Shown: positions 22,965 to 33,400 of the stretch, piece by piece
Position numbering within the stretch: position 1 is the first letter of the stretch
How the letters are laid out: the number at the start of each line of letters is the position of its first letter
NCBI GenBank assembly: GCA_025617745.1
Contig: CM046863.1
Coordinates: 1,798,001 to 1,862,000, forward strand
DNA length: 64,000 nucleotides
Origin: Heliocidaris erythrogramma
Lineage: Eukaryota > Echinodermata > Echinoidea > Camarodonta > Echinometridae
Reading direction: 5' to 3'
The notes under the pieces: model-generated
The model's input: the letters and a program-made list of their open reading frames with translations, nothing else
Database searches by the model: none
Told to the model about the DNA's origin: nothing
Made by a program: the position numbers and the translations under genes

Positions 22965-24400
22965 ATACTGCAGAAGAAAAAAGTTTTAAAAAGGGAGTAC
23001 ATGCACTCGTTTTTGTGCTAGCAGCGCCCTCAAGTGGCGGAAAAGGTCAAATACTCGCAGAAATAACTCTACTCTACATTCAAAAATCCATGTTAGATTC
23101 GTACATTATCCAGAACTGTACAAAATTATATACTTCAGAAGAAAAAGGGTTGTAAAAAGAGAGTCCATGTACTCGTCTTTGTGCTAGCAGCACCCTCAAG
23201 CGGCGGAAAAGGTCAAAAACTCGGAGAAAGGAGAAAGTTTAAGAATGTTGGTCCATGCACTCATTTTTGCAAAACTCGCAAAAACTGCACGTGGCTGGCT
23301 GGGAAACTGTCTGAGAAAGGGATGGGTTCAAAATAACTCAACTGTACATTCAAAATCCATGTCACATTTGTAGAGAATTATATACTGCAGAAGGAGAAAA
23401 TTTATAAAAGGGGGGGGGGGGGGTCCATACACACGTTTTTGTGTTAGCAAAACTGCACATCGCTGGCTGAAACCTGTCTTGGAATGGGAAGGGTTCTTAA
23501 AACTCCACTGTACATTCAAAATCCGTAAATTTTTCCAGATTTTTAGAGAACAATCTACTGCAGAAGGAGAAAATTTAAGAAAGGTTGGTCCATGCACTCA
23601 TTTTGGCAAAACTCGCAAAAACTATGCATGGCTGGCTGCGAACCTGTCTAGGAACGGGATGGGTTCGAAATAACGTAACTGTACATTCAAAATCCATGTC
23701 ACATTATTTTGTAGAGAATTATATACTGCAGAAGGAGAGAGTTTAGAAAGGGGGGGGGGGGGTCCATGCACTCGATTCTGTGCTAGCAGCGTTCCCAGGT
23801 AGCGGAAAAGGTCAAAAACTCGCAAGAACTCGCAAAAACTGCACATGGATGGCTGGGAACCTGTCTGGGAATGGGATGGGTTCGAAATAACTCTACTCTA
23901 TATTCAAAATCCATGTCAGATTCGTAATTTTTTTCCAGATTTGTAGAGAAATATATACTGCAGACGAAGAAAGTGTAAGAAAGTTGGTCCATGCACTCAT
24001 TTTTGCAAAACTCGCAAAAACTATGCATGGCTGGCTGCGAACCTGTCTCGGAATGGGAAGGGTTCGAAATAACTCTACTGTACATTCAAAATCCATGTCA
24101 CATTTGTAGAGAATTATATACTGCAGAAGGAGAAAGTTTAAAAGGGGGGTCCATGCTCTCGATTTTGTGCTAGCAGCGTTCCCAGGTGGCGGAAAGGGTA
24201 AAAAACTCGCAAAACTCGTAAAAAATGCACATGGCTGGCTGGAAACCTGTGTAGGACTGGGATGGGTTCGAAATATCTCTACTATACATTCAAAATCCAT
24301 GTAAAATTTGAAACATTTTCCAGATTTGTAGAAAATAATATACTGCAGACGGAAAAAAGTTTAAGAAAGGTTGGTCCATGCACTCATTTTTCAGTGCCGT
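22965..24400. repeat. Satellite-like tandem array, two alternating units
   Basis: The landmark ACTGCAGA(A/C)G recurs at about 22967, 23125 (as ACTTCAGAAG), 23385, 23559, 23723, 23954, 24116 and 24339. The spacings alternate between about 160-175 and 223-260 bp, so the higher-order unit is about 395 bp. Each unit has the AACTCGCAAAAACTGCACATG type block, an ATTCAAAATCC block and often a poly-G run. A stray partial unit occurs at 59590-59660. Confidence 0.85.
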
Positions 24401-24408
24401 ATATAGAG

Positions 24409-24532
24409 AGAGTCTGGCCAACTCGGTTTCAGTTGGGTATCAACATGGCGTATATTCCTCTGTTATGTAAGCTTGCAACAAAGGAATATGCGCCATGTTG
24501 TTACCCAACTGGATCCGAGTTGGCCAGACTCT
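24409..24532. mobile_element. Near-palindromic MITE
   Basis: The whole 124 bp folds on itself: AGAGTCTGGCCAACTCGG at the left and its complement at the right, then AGTTGGGTA/TACCCAACT and CAACATGGCG/CGCCATGTTG. The loop is about 20 bp. It is non-coding and flanks the satellite array. Confidence 0.8.
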
Positions 24533-25248
24533 ATCTATTTTTTGTTTTGAATAATATTTTATTGCTTCCTCTCAAGAACAATATTACTTTTCAATCATGA
24601 TAAGTCACATATAAAATAATTTGCATAATTATTATACAAAGAAACTTAATGAAATACATTAATACCAGTAAAAATTATAAAATTCTCTGAAATTATCAAT
24701 AATTATTTTTCGATGAAAAGAAAATACAATGCATCAATCTTTGGACATAGATATATAACTATTTTCTTTCATATAATACTTTATAGTAATAATAAAGAGC
24801 TTTTTCTTTCAAGTAATATATTATTTCTTCGTTTTGAAAGATATATTAATATCACATTAAATTATAATACAGTGTATATAATATTCAGACAAAAAGGAAC
24901 TAAAGAACAGAGTTTACATAGACCAATTATACTTTTAAACAATATAAGGTCTTCTTAAAATCGGAATAACAGAACAAAGGCTCCTTTTTTTTAGAAAGAA
25001 AACAAATACAATATATCGATCATTGAACATGCATTTAGAAAAAAAAATATCAATTATACATGATTTCTTGAAACGATTCTTTATTTAAAAAAGATTTTTA
25101 AAAATCTTAGAGGAAGATATACATGGCCCACCCGAACTCACCCTTACACACTCATCTCATCCACCCAACCCTTCCCCCTCACCATTCTCCTACCAATCAA
25201 AACAAAACATAACAAAAAACAACAACACAAAAACAAACGAAAACAAAA
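24533..25248. other. AT-rich stretch, probably LINE 3' flank
   Basis: No gene is seen. The part next to 25249 (A- and C-rich, with AACAAAACA-type runs at 25195-25250) is likely the 3' untranslated end of the minus-strand LINE. I could not place its end. Confidence 0.35.
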
Positions 25249-26165
25249 TCAAAGAAACGCATCAATCTGTTCCCATTTCCTTAAGTGCACCCCCAATTTC
25301 CCCTTTTTGTTGGCTATCTTATATTCTTCGTCTCTGTGATCTTTTATCCAAGTAACTGTTTTCTGTACAGATGGCAGCTCGCCTTGTTTTCTTGAAGAAA
25401 AAATTATGTATTTGACAAGAAAAATTACACAATTTATTAAATATATTCGTACCGTTTTACCCGATAGTCCCATAAAAATGGATTTCCAATCATTTATATT
25501 AATTTCTCTTAGATGTAGCTTTTTACTAATGTCCTGCCATAATTGTTTAAATTTAGGACATTCTAAAAACAAATGTTGGTATGTTTCAACTTGATTTTTA
25601 CAAAAGGAACATAGATTATCCAACTCGAAACCAAATTGAAAGAGTCTTTGTTTCGTATATATAGCCCCATGCAATAATTTGTATTGAAACTCCCTTTGTT
25701 TATTAATAACAAATGCATTTTTAGTCTTGTAAATATTTCTTTTAACATCCCAGTTCCAAAATCATGTTGAACATTTCCATCCGTAACCTTTAATGTATAC
25801 TCTCTTTGAAATTGTTCAATAAAGTGATTATATAACCGTACAGACTTTAAATCGCTAAATTTTTGTATATGACCAAAGATCTTCAGATCTATTTGAAAAT
25901 GTTCAGTATCCACATGTATAAAATCACTCTGTATCCATTCCTGTTCAATGACTGAAAATATTTTTTGAATCCTGATCAGGCTGTCGGTGGTAAAACCTAA
26001 GTTATAAAAATAAGAAATTGGTTTAAAATTACCTTCAACGGTTATATCTGATTTAAATATTCCTTTATAAAAAAGATCAGCATCAAAGATCATTTTATTT
26101 CGAAAACAAATACTTCTATTGTTAAAAATTATCGAATTGACCTTGTTCTTTTCGAAGTGTCTACA
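25249..26165 (-). pseudogene. Split L1/Tx1-like LINE, 3' piece
   Basis: This is the C-terminal part of a LINE RT polyprotein. It begins with CRHFEKNKV next to the insertion and continues through NNRSICFRNKMIFDADLFYK. It ends in a zinc-binding tail with CSFCKNQVETYQHLFLECPK (about 25630-25570). A shift near 25740 separates two open frames. The upstream piece lies at 54952-56790 on the same strand, 28.8 kb away. TGTAGA (encoding CR) is present at both edges, so the frame is continuous when the insert is ignored. Confidence 0.88.
26160..26165. other. Left target-site duplication TCTACA
   Basis: This 6-bp sequence is repeated at 54952-54957, immediately outside the matching inverted termini. The duplicated codons fall in the LINE frame. 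Confidence 0.85.
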
Positions 26166-26219
26166 TATGGGGCGCCAAGTGTAAAGCCACTTATTCTGTC
26201 CAAGTTTACACAATTTCGT

Positions 26220-26436
26220 ACGAAATTTTATTCCGTCCCGAACGAAATAAATTTCGTGTACACAAAAGTTATTTCGTCGCAACGAAATGTATTCCTTACC
26301 GAACGAAATAAATTTCGTGTACACAAAGGTTATTTCGTCGCAACGAAATGTATTCCGTACCGAACGAAATAACTTTTGTGTACACGAAATTTATTTCGTT
26401 CGGTACGGAATACATTTCGTTGCGACGAAATAACTT
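26220..26436. repeat. 61-bp sub-terminal repeats, left
   Basis: Units of about 61 bp built from ATTTCGTCGCAACGAAAT and TTCCGTACCGAACGAA run in one direction up to about 26366, then in the other. Each unit is itself made of small palindromes. Open frames here arise only from the repeats. Confidence 0.85.
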
Positions 26437-29400
26437 TTGTGTACTTTAGTCCTTCTTATAATGTTCTTGATGTAATTTTTGAGTCTGTAAAAAGATGCTT
26501 ACATGGTACCAGCTGCCTGATATCAATTGTCAGTATGTCAAGTCCCTCAGACTATTTCTTTTGGCTCATGTTGGCATCTGCAATCATCAGCATCCATTAC
26601 AGCCGACCGATGCGTAAGCCTTTCAGAGCACAGCAGGATTTTATCGCTCAAGACCTGTCACAACTGCAGCACCCTCAAAATCCTTCAACATCTACACACA
26701 GCTCATGGATTGAAGAAAGTCTCCACTGGTCAGCCTGTACATCTAGCCGAAGAACCAGAGGATGTACCGTTTCTTCACCACAGTATGGAAAGAAGCACGC
26801 CCTGCTGTATTTGACTTTTCTTCTACTCTCCGTCGCTTCTGATATCGAGTCAAACCCAGGACCAAGAACTCCGAAATATCCATGTCAGATATGTTCTCGA
26901 GCAGTGACCTGGAAGCAACGTGGTGTAGCTTGCGATGATTGCGATGGGTGGTACCATGATGAGTGCATGGGTATGTCGACGCAGGTGTATGACGCCCTTC
27001 ATGAACCCAATGTCTCGTGGCAATGTGTGAAATGCGGTATGCCACAGTTCTCTAGCAGTCTTTTTGATCAGACTCAACTCGAAACATCAAACACCTTTGA
27101 AACATTGGACTCACTTAGTGACAACATCACACCTAGCAACACCAGCCTTGACACCAGCAACAGCTCTTCATTTGGCTCACCGCAGCACACATCCTCCCCT
27201 CTAAGTCACAGGAAAAGGAGAGCAGAGAAGGAACGACAAAAGTTGCGGAGTTTGAAGGTACTCAATGTTAACTTCCAGAGTGTAAGAAACAAGAAAGAAG
27301 AGTTGGCGGTGCTCATTGACTCAACAGATCCTAGCATCATCATAGGGACAGAAACCTGGCTAAGCAGTTCAATTTCCACCTCTGAGATTTTCCCACCAAG
27401 CTTCAGCGTTGTGCGAAAAGATCGAGAAGATGGCTATGGAGGAGTACTACTCGCTGTACGTTGTGACCTGGTGTATGACATCATTCAGGTGCAAACCTTA
27501 GGAGAGCATGTCTTCATCAGGCTCCAATTTGGTAAAGGCTTGAGCCTCATCGTTGGAGCCCTTTATCGCCCTCCCAACACTGATGCACAGTACATGGACA
27601 ATATCTGCTCAACGGTCGAGGAGATATCCGCCCAGAATAGGAAGTCCGTCTTGTGGAAAGGTGGTGACCTCAACCTACCAGACATCAACTGGGAAGACTT
27701 GAGCGTGAATGGACATAACAACCCAGCTCCTGTTAACAACCGGTTCCTAGATATGGTCCAGAACTGCAACCTACAGCAGATGGTTTCCTTCCCTACACGA
27801 GGAGACAACTTACTTGATCTCTTCTTAACCAACAGGCCAACACTGATCAACAAATGCACCCTTCTCCCAGGCCTCGGGGATCATGACATCGTAGGGGTTG
27901 AGTCAGATGTTACTGCAAAGCGTTGCAAGCCAGTGAAGAGGAAAGTGTATCTGTGGAAGAAGGGTAGCCTTAAGGAGATGAAACAAGATTGTCGCCTGTT
28001 TCAACAACGGTTCCTGAACACATACAGTGAACAGAGCTCAGTGCATGCGATGTGGAACTGTTTCAAGACCAGTCTACTGAACATCATGAACACCCATGTT
28101 CCAGCGAAAACTACATCTTGTCGCTTCAGCCAACCGTGGGTCACAAGGTCTGTGAAACGGCTCTCGAGAAGGAAAAAGCGGGCCTTCAATCGCGCTCGAG
28201 CATCTGGCAGACCTCAGGATTTCAGCAAATACCATCAGCTTAAGAGGTCATCACAGGCAACCTGCAAGCAGGCGTACAACGAGTACATCAGCAATATCAT
28301 CAGCCCTGACTCCACTACAAACCCAAAACGATTCTGGAGCTTTATCAACAGTAAGAGGAATGATAACACTGGAGTATCTCCACTGAAAGACATCAATGGG
28401 AAGACACACTCAGACAGCAAAGAGAAGGCCGATATCCTGAATCAGCAGTTTACATCAGTATTCAACAGGGATGAAGACATGTCAACATTGAAGGATAAGC
28501 GACCCAGTCCATTTCCTGGTATGGATGACATCGTGATCTCCCCAGCTGGGGTACACAAGCTACTGTCTGCTCTTGAGATCCACAAGGCTACCGGACCAGA
28601 CAGACTTCCTGCACAACTTCTCAAGGCGCTGTCATTGGAGATAACACCAGTGTTGACTATGCTCTTCCAGGCCTCACTACATCAGGGCGTGGTACCCATG
28701 GACTGGAAGAATGCAGATGTTGTCCCTATCTTCAAGAAGGGTGAGAGATGCAAGGCGGTCAACTACAGGCCTGTGTCGCTGACATCAATCGTCTGCAAGA
28801 CTCTGGAGCATATTGTCTGCACAAGCATCCATGAGCATCTTGATGATCACCCCATTCTGTCAGATGCTCAGCATGGTTTCCGCAAGAGAAGATCCTGCAC
28901 ATCTCAACTCCTTTTCACCATCCAAGATCTCACTAGCAGTGTCGACTCAAAGGACCAGATTGACGTTATTCTGTTAGACCCGTATCAAAGACTCTTGCAT
29001 AAAATCCACTACTATGGAGTCCGTGGTAAAGCCCATAACTGGATTAAGGATTTCCTCACTGGTCGCTCTCAAAGGGTTCTACTCAATGGTTGCACTTCTC
29101 ACACCTCTCCTGTCCTCTCGGGCGTTCCGCAAGGCAGCGTCGTCGGACCTCTTCTCTTCCTTCTCTTCATCAACGATCTTCCTGACTGCATATCACCCAA
29201 GTGGACGGTGAAGAGTGAGGAAGATGCCCAGAGCCTTCAAAAAGACCTCGACAACCTCCAGGAATGGGAAAAAGACTGGCTGATGCACTCCCACCAGCAG
29301 AAATGCCACATCATGCATGTCTCTAACAAAAGGAAAATGTCTCAGACATCCTTTCCTTACTTCATCCACGGAGAGCAGCTACAAGTAACAGATTCTGTAA

Positions 29401-30125
29401 AATACTTGGGTGTCAACATACAGAGTAACCTGAAATGGAATCACCATGTACATGTGACAACCAAGAAAGCCAACTCAGTTCGAGGCTTCCTGCAGAGAAA
29501 CGTGAGAGCCTGCCCTCCGAAGACAAAGGCATTACTCTACAAGACCTTGGTACGCCCTGTGATGGAGTATTCTGCAACCTTACGGTATGGGACCCATCTA
29601 CCCAAGAGAACATTAGAAAGGTGGAAATGGTTCAACGTCGATATGCCCGCTTTGTCCTGGGTGACTATCGGCGCACAAGCAGCGTAGCCACCATGCTGAA
29701 ACATCTTCACTGGATAAGTCTACAAGAGAGGAGGGCGCAACAGAAAGTGTACATGGTCTACAGCATTCTTCATGGTTTGGTTGATCTCCCTGTCACCAAC
29801 TTCATCCCAGTTGCTGGCCCACAAACCCGCGGGAACCCACATAAGTTCAGGGTTCCCTTTGCTAGAACTCACCTGTACCAAACAACGTTCTACCCAGACG
29901 CTATCAGACTGTGGAATTCCCTGCCACCTGCTGTCGTCAACTGCACCTCCTTGGAGCTCTTCAAGCAGAAGGTGCAACATGTGAAGCTCCGTTGAGCTTC
30001 AGGACTGTTTTTTAGCTGCACATAGTTTGATTGTAGAGCAATTTTTACTTGCACTGTACGCTCGGCACTCGACAAGCACATGGTACGATAATACGCCAGC
30101 GGCGGTCTGTACCAGACTGGAAGAA
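26437..30125 (+). mobile_element. CR1-type LINE with 2A peptide
   Basis: It lies inside the sub-terminal repeats of the larger element, with repeat units resuming at about 30131. It encodes a single polyprotein frame followed by a short 3' region ending in GGAAGAAGAAGAA. The domain order PHD finger, endonuclease, RT and the 2A motif match CR1-like LINEs described from sea urchins and other invertebrates. Confidence 0.85.
26535..29995 (+). pseudogene. CR1 polyprotein: 2A, PHD, endonuclease, RT (broken)
   Basis: From the ATG at 26535, a hydrophobic segment (LLYLTFLLLSVAS) leads into DIESNPGP (residues 103-110, 26841-26864), a 2A ribosome-skipping motif. A PHD-type finger follows (CQIC, CDDCDGWYHDEC, CVKC), then an APE-type endonuclease (LNVNFQSVRNKKEEL, GTETWL, GGDLNLPDINWED, GDHDIV). 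The RT has NYRPVSLTS, HGFRKRRSC and SGVPQGSVVGPLLFLLFIND. Two in-frame gaps remove most of motif A after ILLD (near 28980) and the FADD box (near 29200). A 5-bp insertion near 29583 shifts the frame, and coding resumes from about 29585 to 29995. RT activity is therefore very unlikely. Confidence 0.88.
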
Positions 30126-30250
30126 GAAGAATACATTTCGTTGCGACGAAATAACTTTTGTGTACACGAAATTTATTTCGTTCGGTACGGAATACATTTC
30201 GTTGCGACGAAATAACTTTTGTGTACACGAAATTTTTTTCGTGGTACACA
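30126..30250. repeat. 61-bp repeats right of the CR1 LINE
   Basis: About two units of the same ATTTCGTTGCGACGAAAT repeat resume here after the LINE. This shows the LINE landed within the array. Confidence 0.8.
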
Positions 30251-30254
30251 AAAT

Positions 30255-30405
30255 TCATTTTGTAATCGTTTCTCTTGCTTTTGTAATCGTTACTCTTGAT
30301 TTTGTAATCGTTACCCTTGATTTTGTAATCGTTTCTCTTGCTTTTGTAATCGTTACTCTTGATTTTGTAATCGTTACCCTTGATTTTGTTATCGTTTATT
30401 TTGAT
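30255..30405. repeat. 24-bp tandem repeat in groups of three
   Basis: TTTTGTAATCGTT(A/T)C(T/C)CTTG recurs about six times. The variants follow a three-unit order that repeats twice, giving a 72-bp higher-order period. Because 24 is a multiple of 3, a repetitive reading frame results. I do not call a protein. Confidence 0.85.
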
Positions 30406-31172
30406 TCTTTCTTCGTTTTTCTGTGTATGTTCTCTTCTCAGTTTATGTTATATACATGTATGTATTACTTTGTTTATTTCCTTTTTCCTTGTGTATTTCA
30501 TTGTTTCCACCTTCTTCAAGTTTAATTTTCTTTCTATTCTTATTCATTATATGTGTTTTTTTCTATCATCTCGTTTTTTTTTCTATTTAGTTATGTAGTT
30601 CTTTTTTTTAAATCTTTCAACCTCTCTTTTTTCATATACCCCTATACATTTGTTTCCTTCCACATTATTATTATTATTATTATTTTATATGTTTATTTTA
30701 TATATAAATAAATATATATATATTGGGCGTGATTTCTCTCTCTGCATGTGCATTTATTTATTCTTCTCTTTCTTCTCTTTTTGCTTATGCATTTCTTTGT
30801 TTGCCTTCTTTCATCTTGTATTTCTATCCCTTTCTCTTTCCATATCCTTTCATTTATATCTTTGTTTTTCACTCTCCATTTTTCTGTCTTTCCTTATTTT
30901 TCATTCTATCATTTTCTATTTCTCATTTACTTATGTCTTTTTGTATATTTTTCTTCTCTTATTTTCTACATGTAGTTCTTTGTGTTTCCCCTTCATCAAT
31001 CTTCTCATTTTACTCCTCCTGTATTTCTCCCCCCCCCCCCCCCCCCCATCGTCTGCAAAAAAAAAAATCCCTGTGTATTTCTTTGCTTTTCTTTCTCTCC
31101 TTTTCTTTTCTTGATAAAGCCAACCCCTGAATTGTGTCATACCGCGGTGTAAGGGGGGGGGGGGGGGGGGGA
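30406..31172. repeat. Pyrimidine-rich low-complexity DNA
   Basis: The plus strand is very T- and C-rich (CTTTCTTTTT type runs), with poly-C near 31031-31047 and poly-G near 31153-31170. The overlapping open frames are composition artefacts. Confidence 0.7.
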
Positions 31173-31176
31173 TTAA

Positions 31177-32705
31177 GGGCCTGATTTGTGCGCTAGTTTA
31201 CGACCCATCCCTAATAAAAGGGGGCTGGCCTCTGACACCTTTTTTAGGTGTTGCCGGGATCTTATCTGAAAGAGATGTGAAATAAAAAATGAATTGAATT
31301 GAATTATAGACCAGCTGGGTCTTTGGGATATGCCACAAGAAGATGGAAACGCAGCCATACCCATTGCTCCCTGACCTCTCCGATATTGTTGGTTATAAAT
31401 CATTACGTTGGTTAAAAAATGAACCTACCAACTGTTTGTTTAAAAAAGAATTGTATGTAAAACAAGGGGATTTTTTTAAACATCTGGTAGGTTCATATTT
31501 TAACCAACCTAATAATTTTTTTCTGAGAGTGTGCATCCCGAGGAAGAGGAATTTGGCAATGTGGTCACCCCCTCGAGCATGTTTTTTTTCTCAAAGCTAT
31601 TTATAAAATATCCCTTTGAGGTTGGCCATGGAATGGGTATAATCTATGACTGCAGTAAATACATATTGTTGAGATCTCTATAGGCAGTAAACTATTGACA
31701 CAGAAAAAAAGAAATATCTAAAGATATCTGCAAATATCGTACTTTCATCCTAATTTGTGTTCGGGGGGGGGGGGGACGCCTCTTACTGGAAAATTCTAAG
31801 GGGGCTACCCCCCCCCCTCCGAAGTAAGAAATCATTTTTAAACATCTCTTAATTTAATGCTACCTAATCCCAGTAATACAGAGAGAGAATTTCAAAACAA
31901 TTACGTGTATAGATCAAGCAATGATGTGTTTGTGTGATAAAAAGTGCTCGAAAATGCAAAGTTCCAAACTACAAATACAAAATTTGCAAAGCTCTATCAT
32001 TTGAGAAAACATTTGAAAAGGGTAACAGATCAGCATTTATGTACCAGTCAGCAAATGATTATTATCACAAGTAAAAAAATGACTAAAAATAAGGATACTG
32101 ATTTTCATGGGGTTTCGCCAGCCTCCATTATTTTTGAGAAACCATAGGCCTACGGCCTACCTTGAATACAGCTGATATGACCCTCGTCTTTTTTATTTGT
32201 AAGAAGATAAAAATTATGTTTACCACTTCATAAAAACATCCAAAGTCTGAAAGAATAGCCTATGGTAACAAAGAGTTAAATGAAATAAGACAATGACATG
32301 CAAAACACACCAAAGGAAATTTCATGAAAAGGTTACGGCGAGATGAAAGCTAAGGCCCACTCCCCCCCCCCCCCCCCCCAAAAAAAAAGAATAATATAAT
32401 GACAATTACAAATATACACAATAAAGGATCGTTATTATATTCAAAGTTTCTGCATCAGGAGAGGTTCTAAGTCGTGCTTGAAATTTTCAATAGTACACAA
32501 ATTCAAATTCAAATTTATTGATATAGAATTCTCACATAATAGAATTATCATCAAAACAAAGCAAAACAAAGCAAAACTCGGCAGAGGCATGAATGCTGAA
32601 TATATAAATACATAATTGTACATAATTATTATCAGATTATACTTGATTGAAAAGGAATGTAGCTACCCTTATAAACAAAACAAAACATGATAGCAGCATA
32701 CTGAA
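31177..32705. repeat. Foldback left arm, outer part
   Basis: This matches the complement of 53062-54555 and 47726-47802. It includes an older hairpin at about 31405-31512 (GTTGGTTAAAA/TTTTAACCAAC), mirrored at about 54223-54330, so that hairpin predates arm duplication. It is non-coding. Confidence 0.85.
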
Positions 32706-33044
32706 TGTAAATAAAACCTTGACATGTCGGAAACTTATATCAGAACCAATTCGCTGTGGAATTATACTCTACATAAAGTAATCATAGTAACAAAAAAAAA
32801 CACACACACACAACGGAATGATGAATAGAAGCAAAACCTGTTACGTACTCAACTGATAGAAATGTTGCTATCATTTCAAACAAACAGATGAAGACAAAAA
32901 CCTGAATAACACCAAAAAAAAAGAACAGCGTTTATTTTTTTATCCTTTTGGGGGTGGAGGGTAGATTATGACAAAGAGTGGGTCATATCACTACTATAGA
33001 TGCATATAGAATATATTATTTTAAGAATTACCACAAGTGAGGAG
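32706..33044. other. Left-arm segment absent from right arm
   Basis: Together with 38028-38741 this forms about 1.05 kb that the right arm lacks. No gene is seen. Confidence 0.65.
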
Positions 33045-33235
33045 TGTAATGATATAACTCAGCTGAGTCTGTGTTAGGAAAGTTAATAGCGCCACCTAGT
33101 GGTGATGCGATATATGAGAGATACGACTTCATACGATGTTCATGTATCCAGAGGCAGCGTCATGTTGTCATGCCTGTTAAATGTGAGTCAAACATAGTTA
33201 TAAAGCTTACAACACGATATGTCAAGCTTATTACA
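33045..33235 (+). repeat. 5' LTR of the Gypsy element
   Basis: It is 191 bp, identical by eye to the 3' LTR. It contains GCGCCACCTAGTGG (33089-33102), whose complement CCACTAGGTGGCGC fits the CTCF core consensus. Confidence 0.93.
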
Positions 33236-33400
33236 TGGTGTCAGGAGTGAAAGTGACTGTTGAATGCTTGAACTGAGATATCTAATATGAATTATTAGTA
33301 ATATTTGAAAGGGGAACAGCTCCACGATTTTTGCCTGACCGGATATACCCGCCGTGAAATTCTCCATTGAGTACAGTACAGTGCTGTGACCGGAAATAGC

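Noticed and set aside
22965-24400. CRISPR-like array
   Set aside because: The units are long, variable and tandem without unique spacers, in eukaryotic repeat DNA.
26535-29995. Domesticated host gene from the CR1 LINE
   Set aside because: Besides the two in-frame gaps there is a frameshift near 29583, and the LINE lies inside a transposon; simple decay is likelier.
30049-31130. Several long hydrophobic open frames
   Set aside because: They are produced by 24-bp repeats and CT-rich low-complexity sequence.
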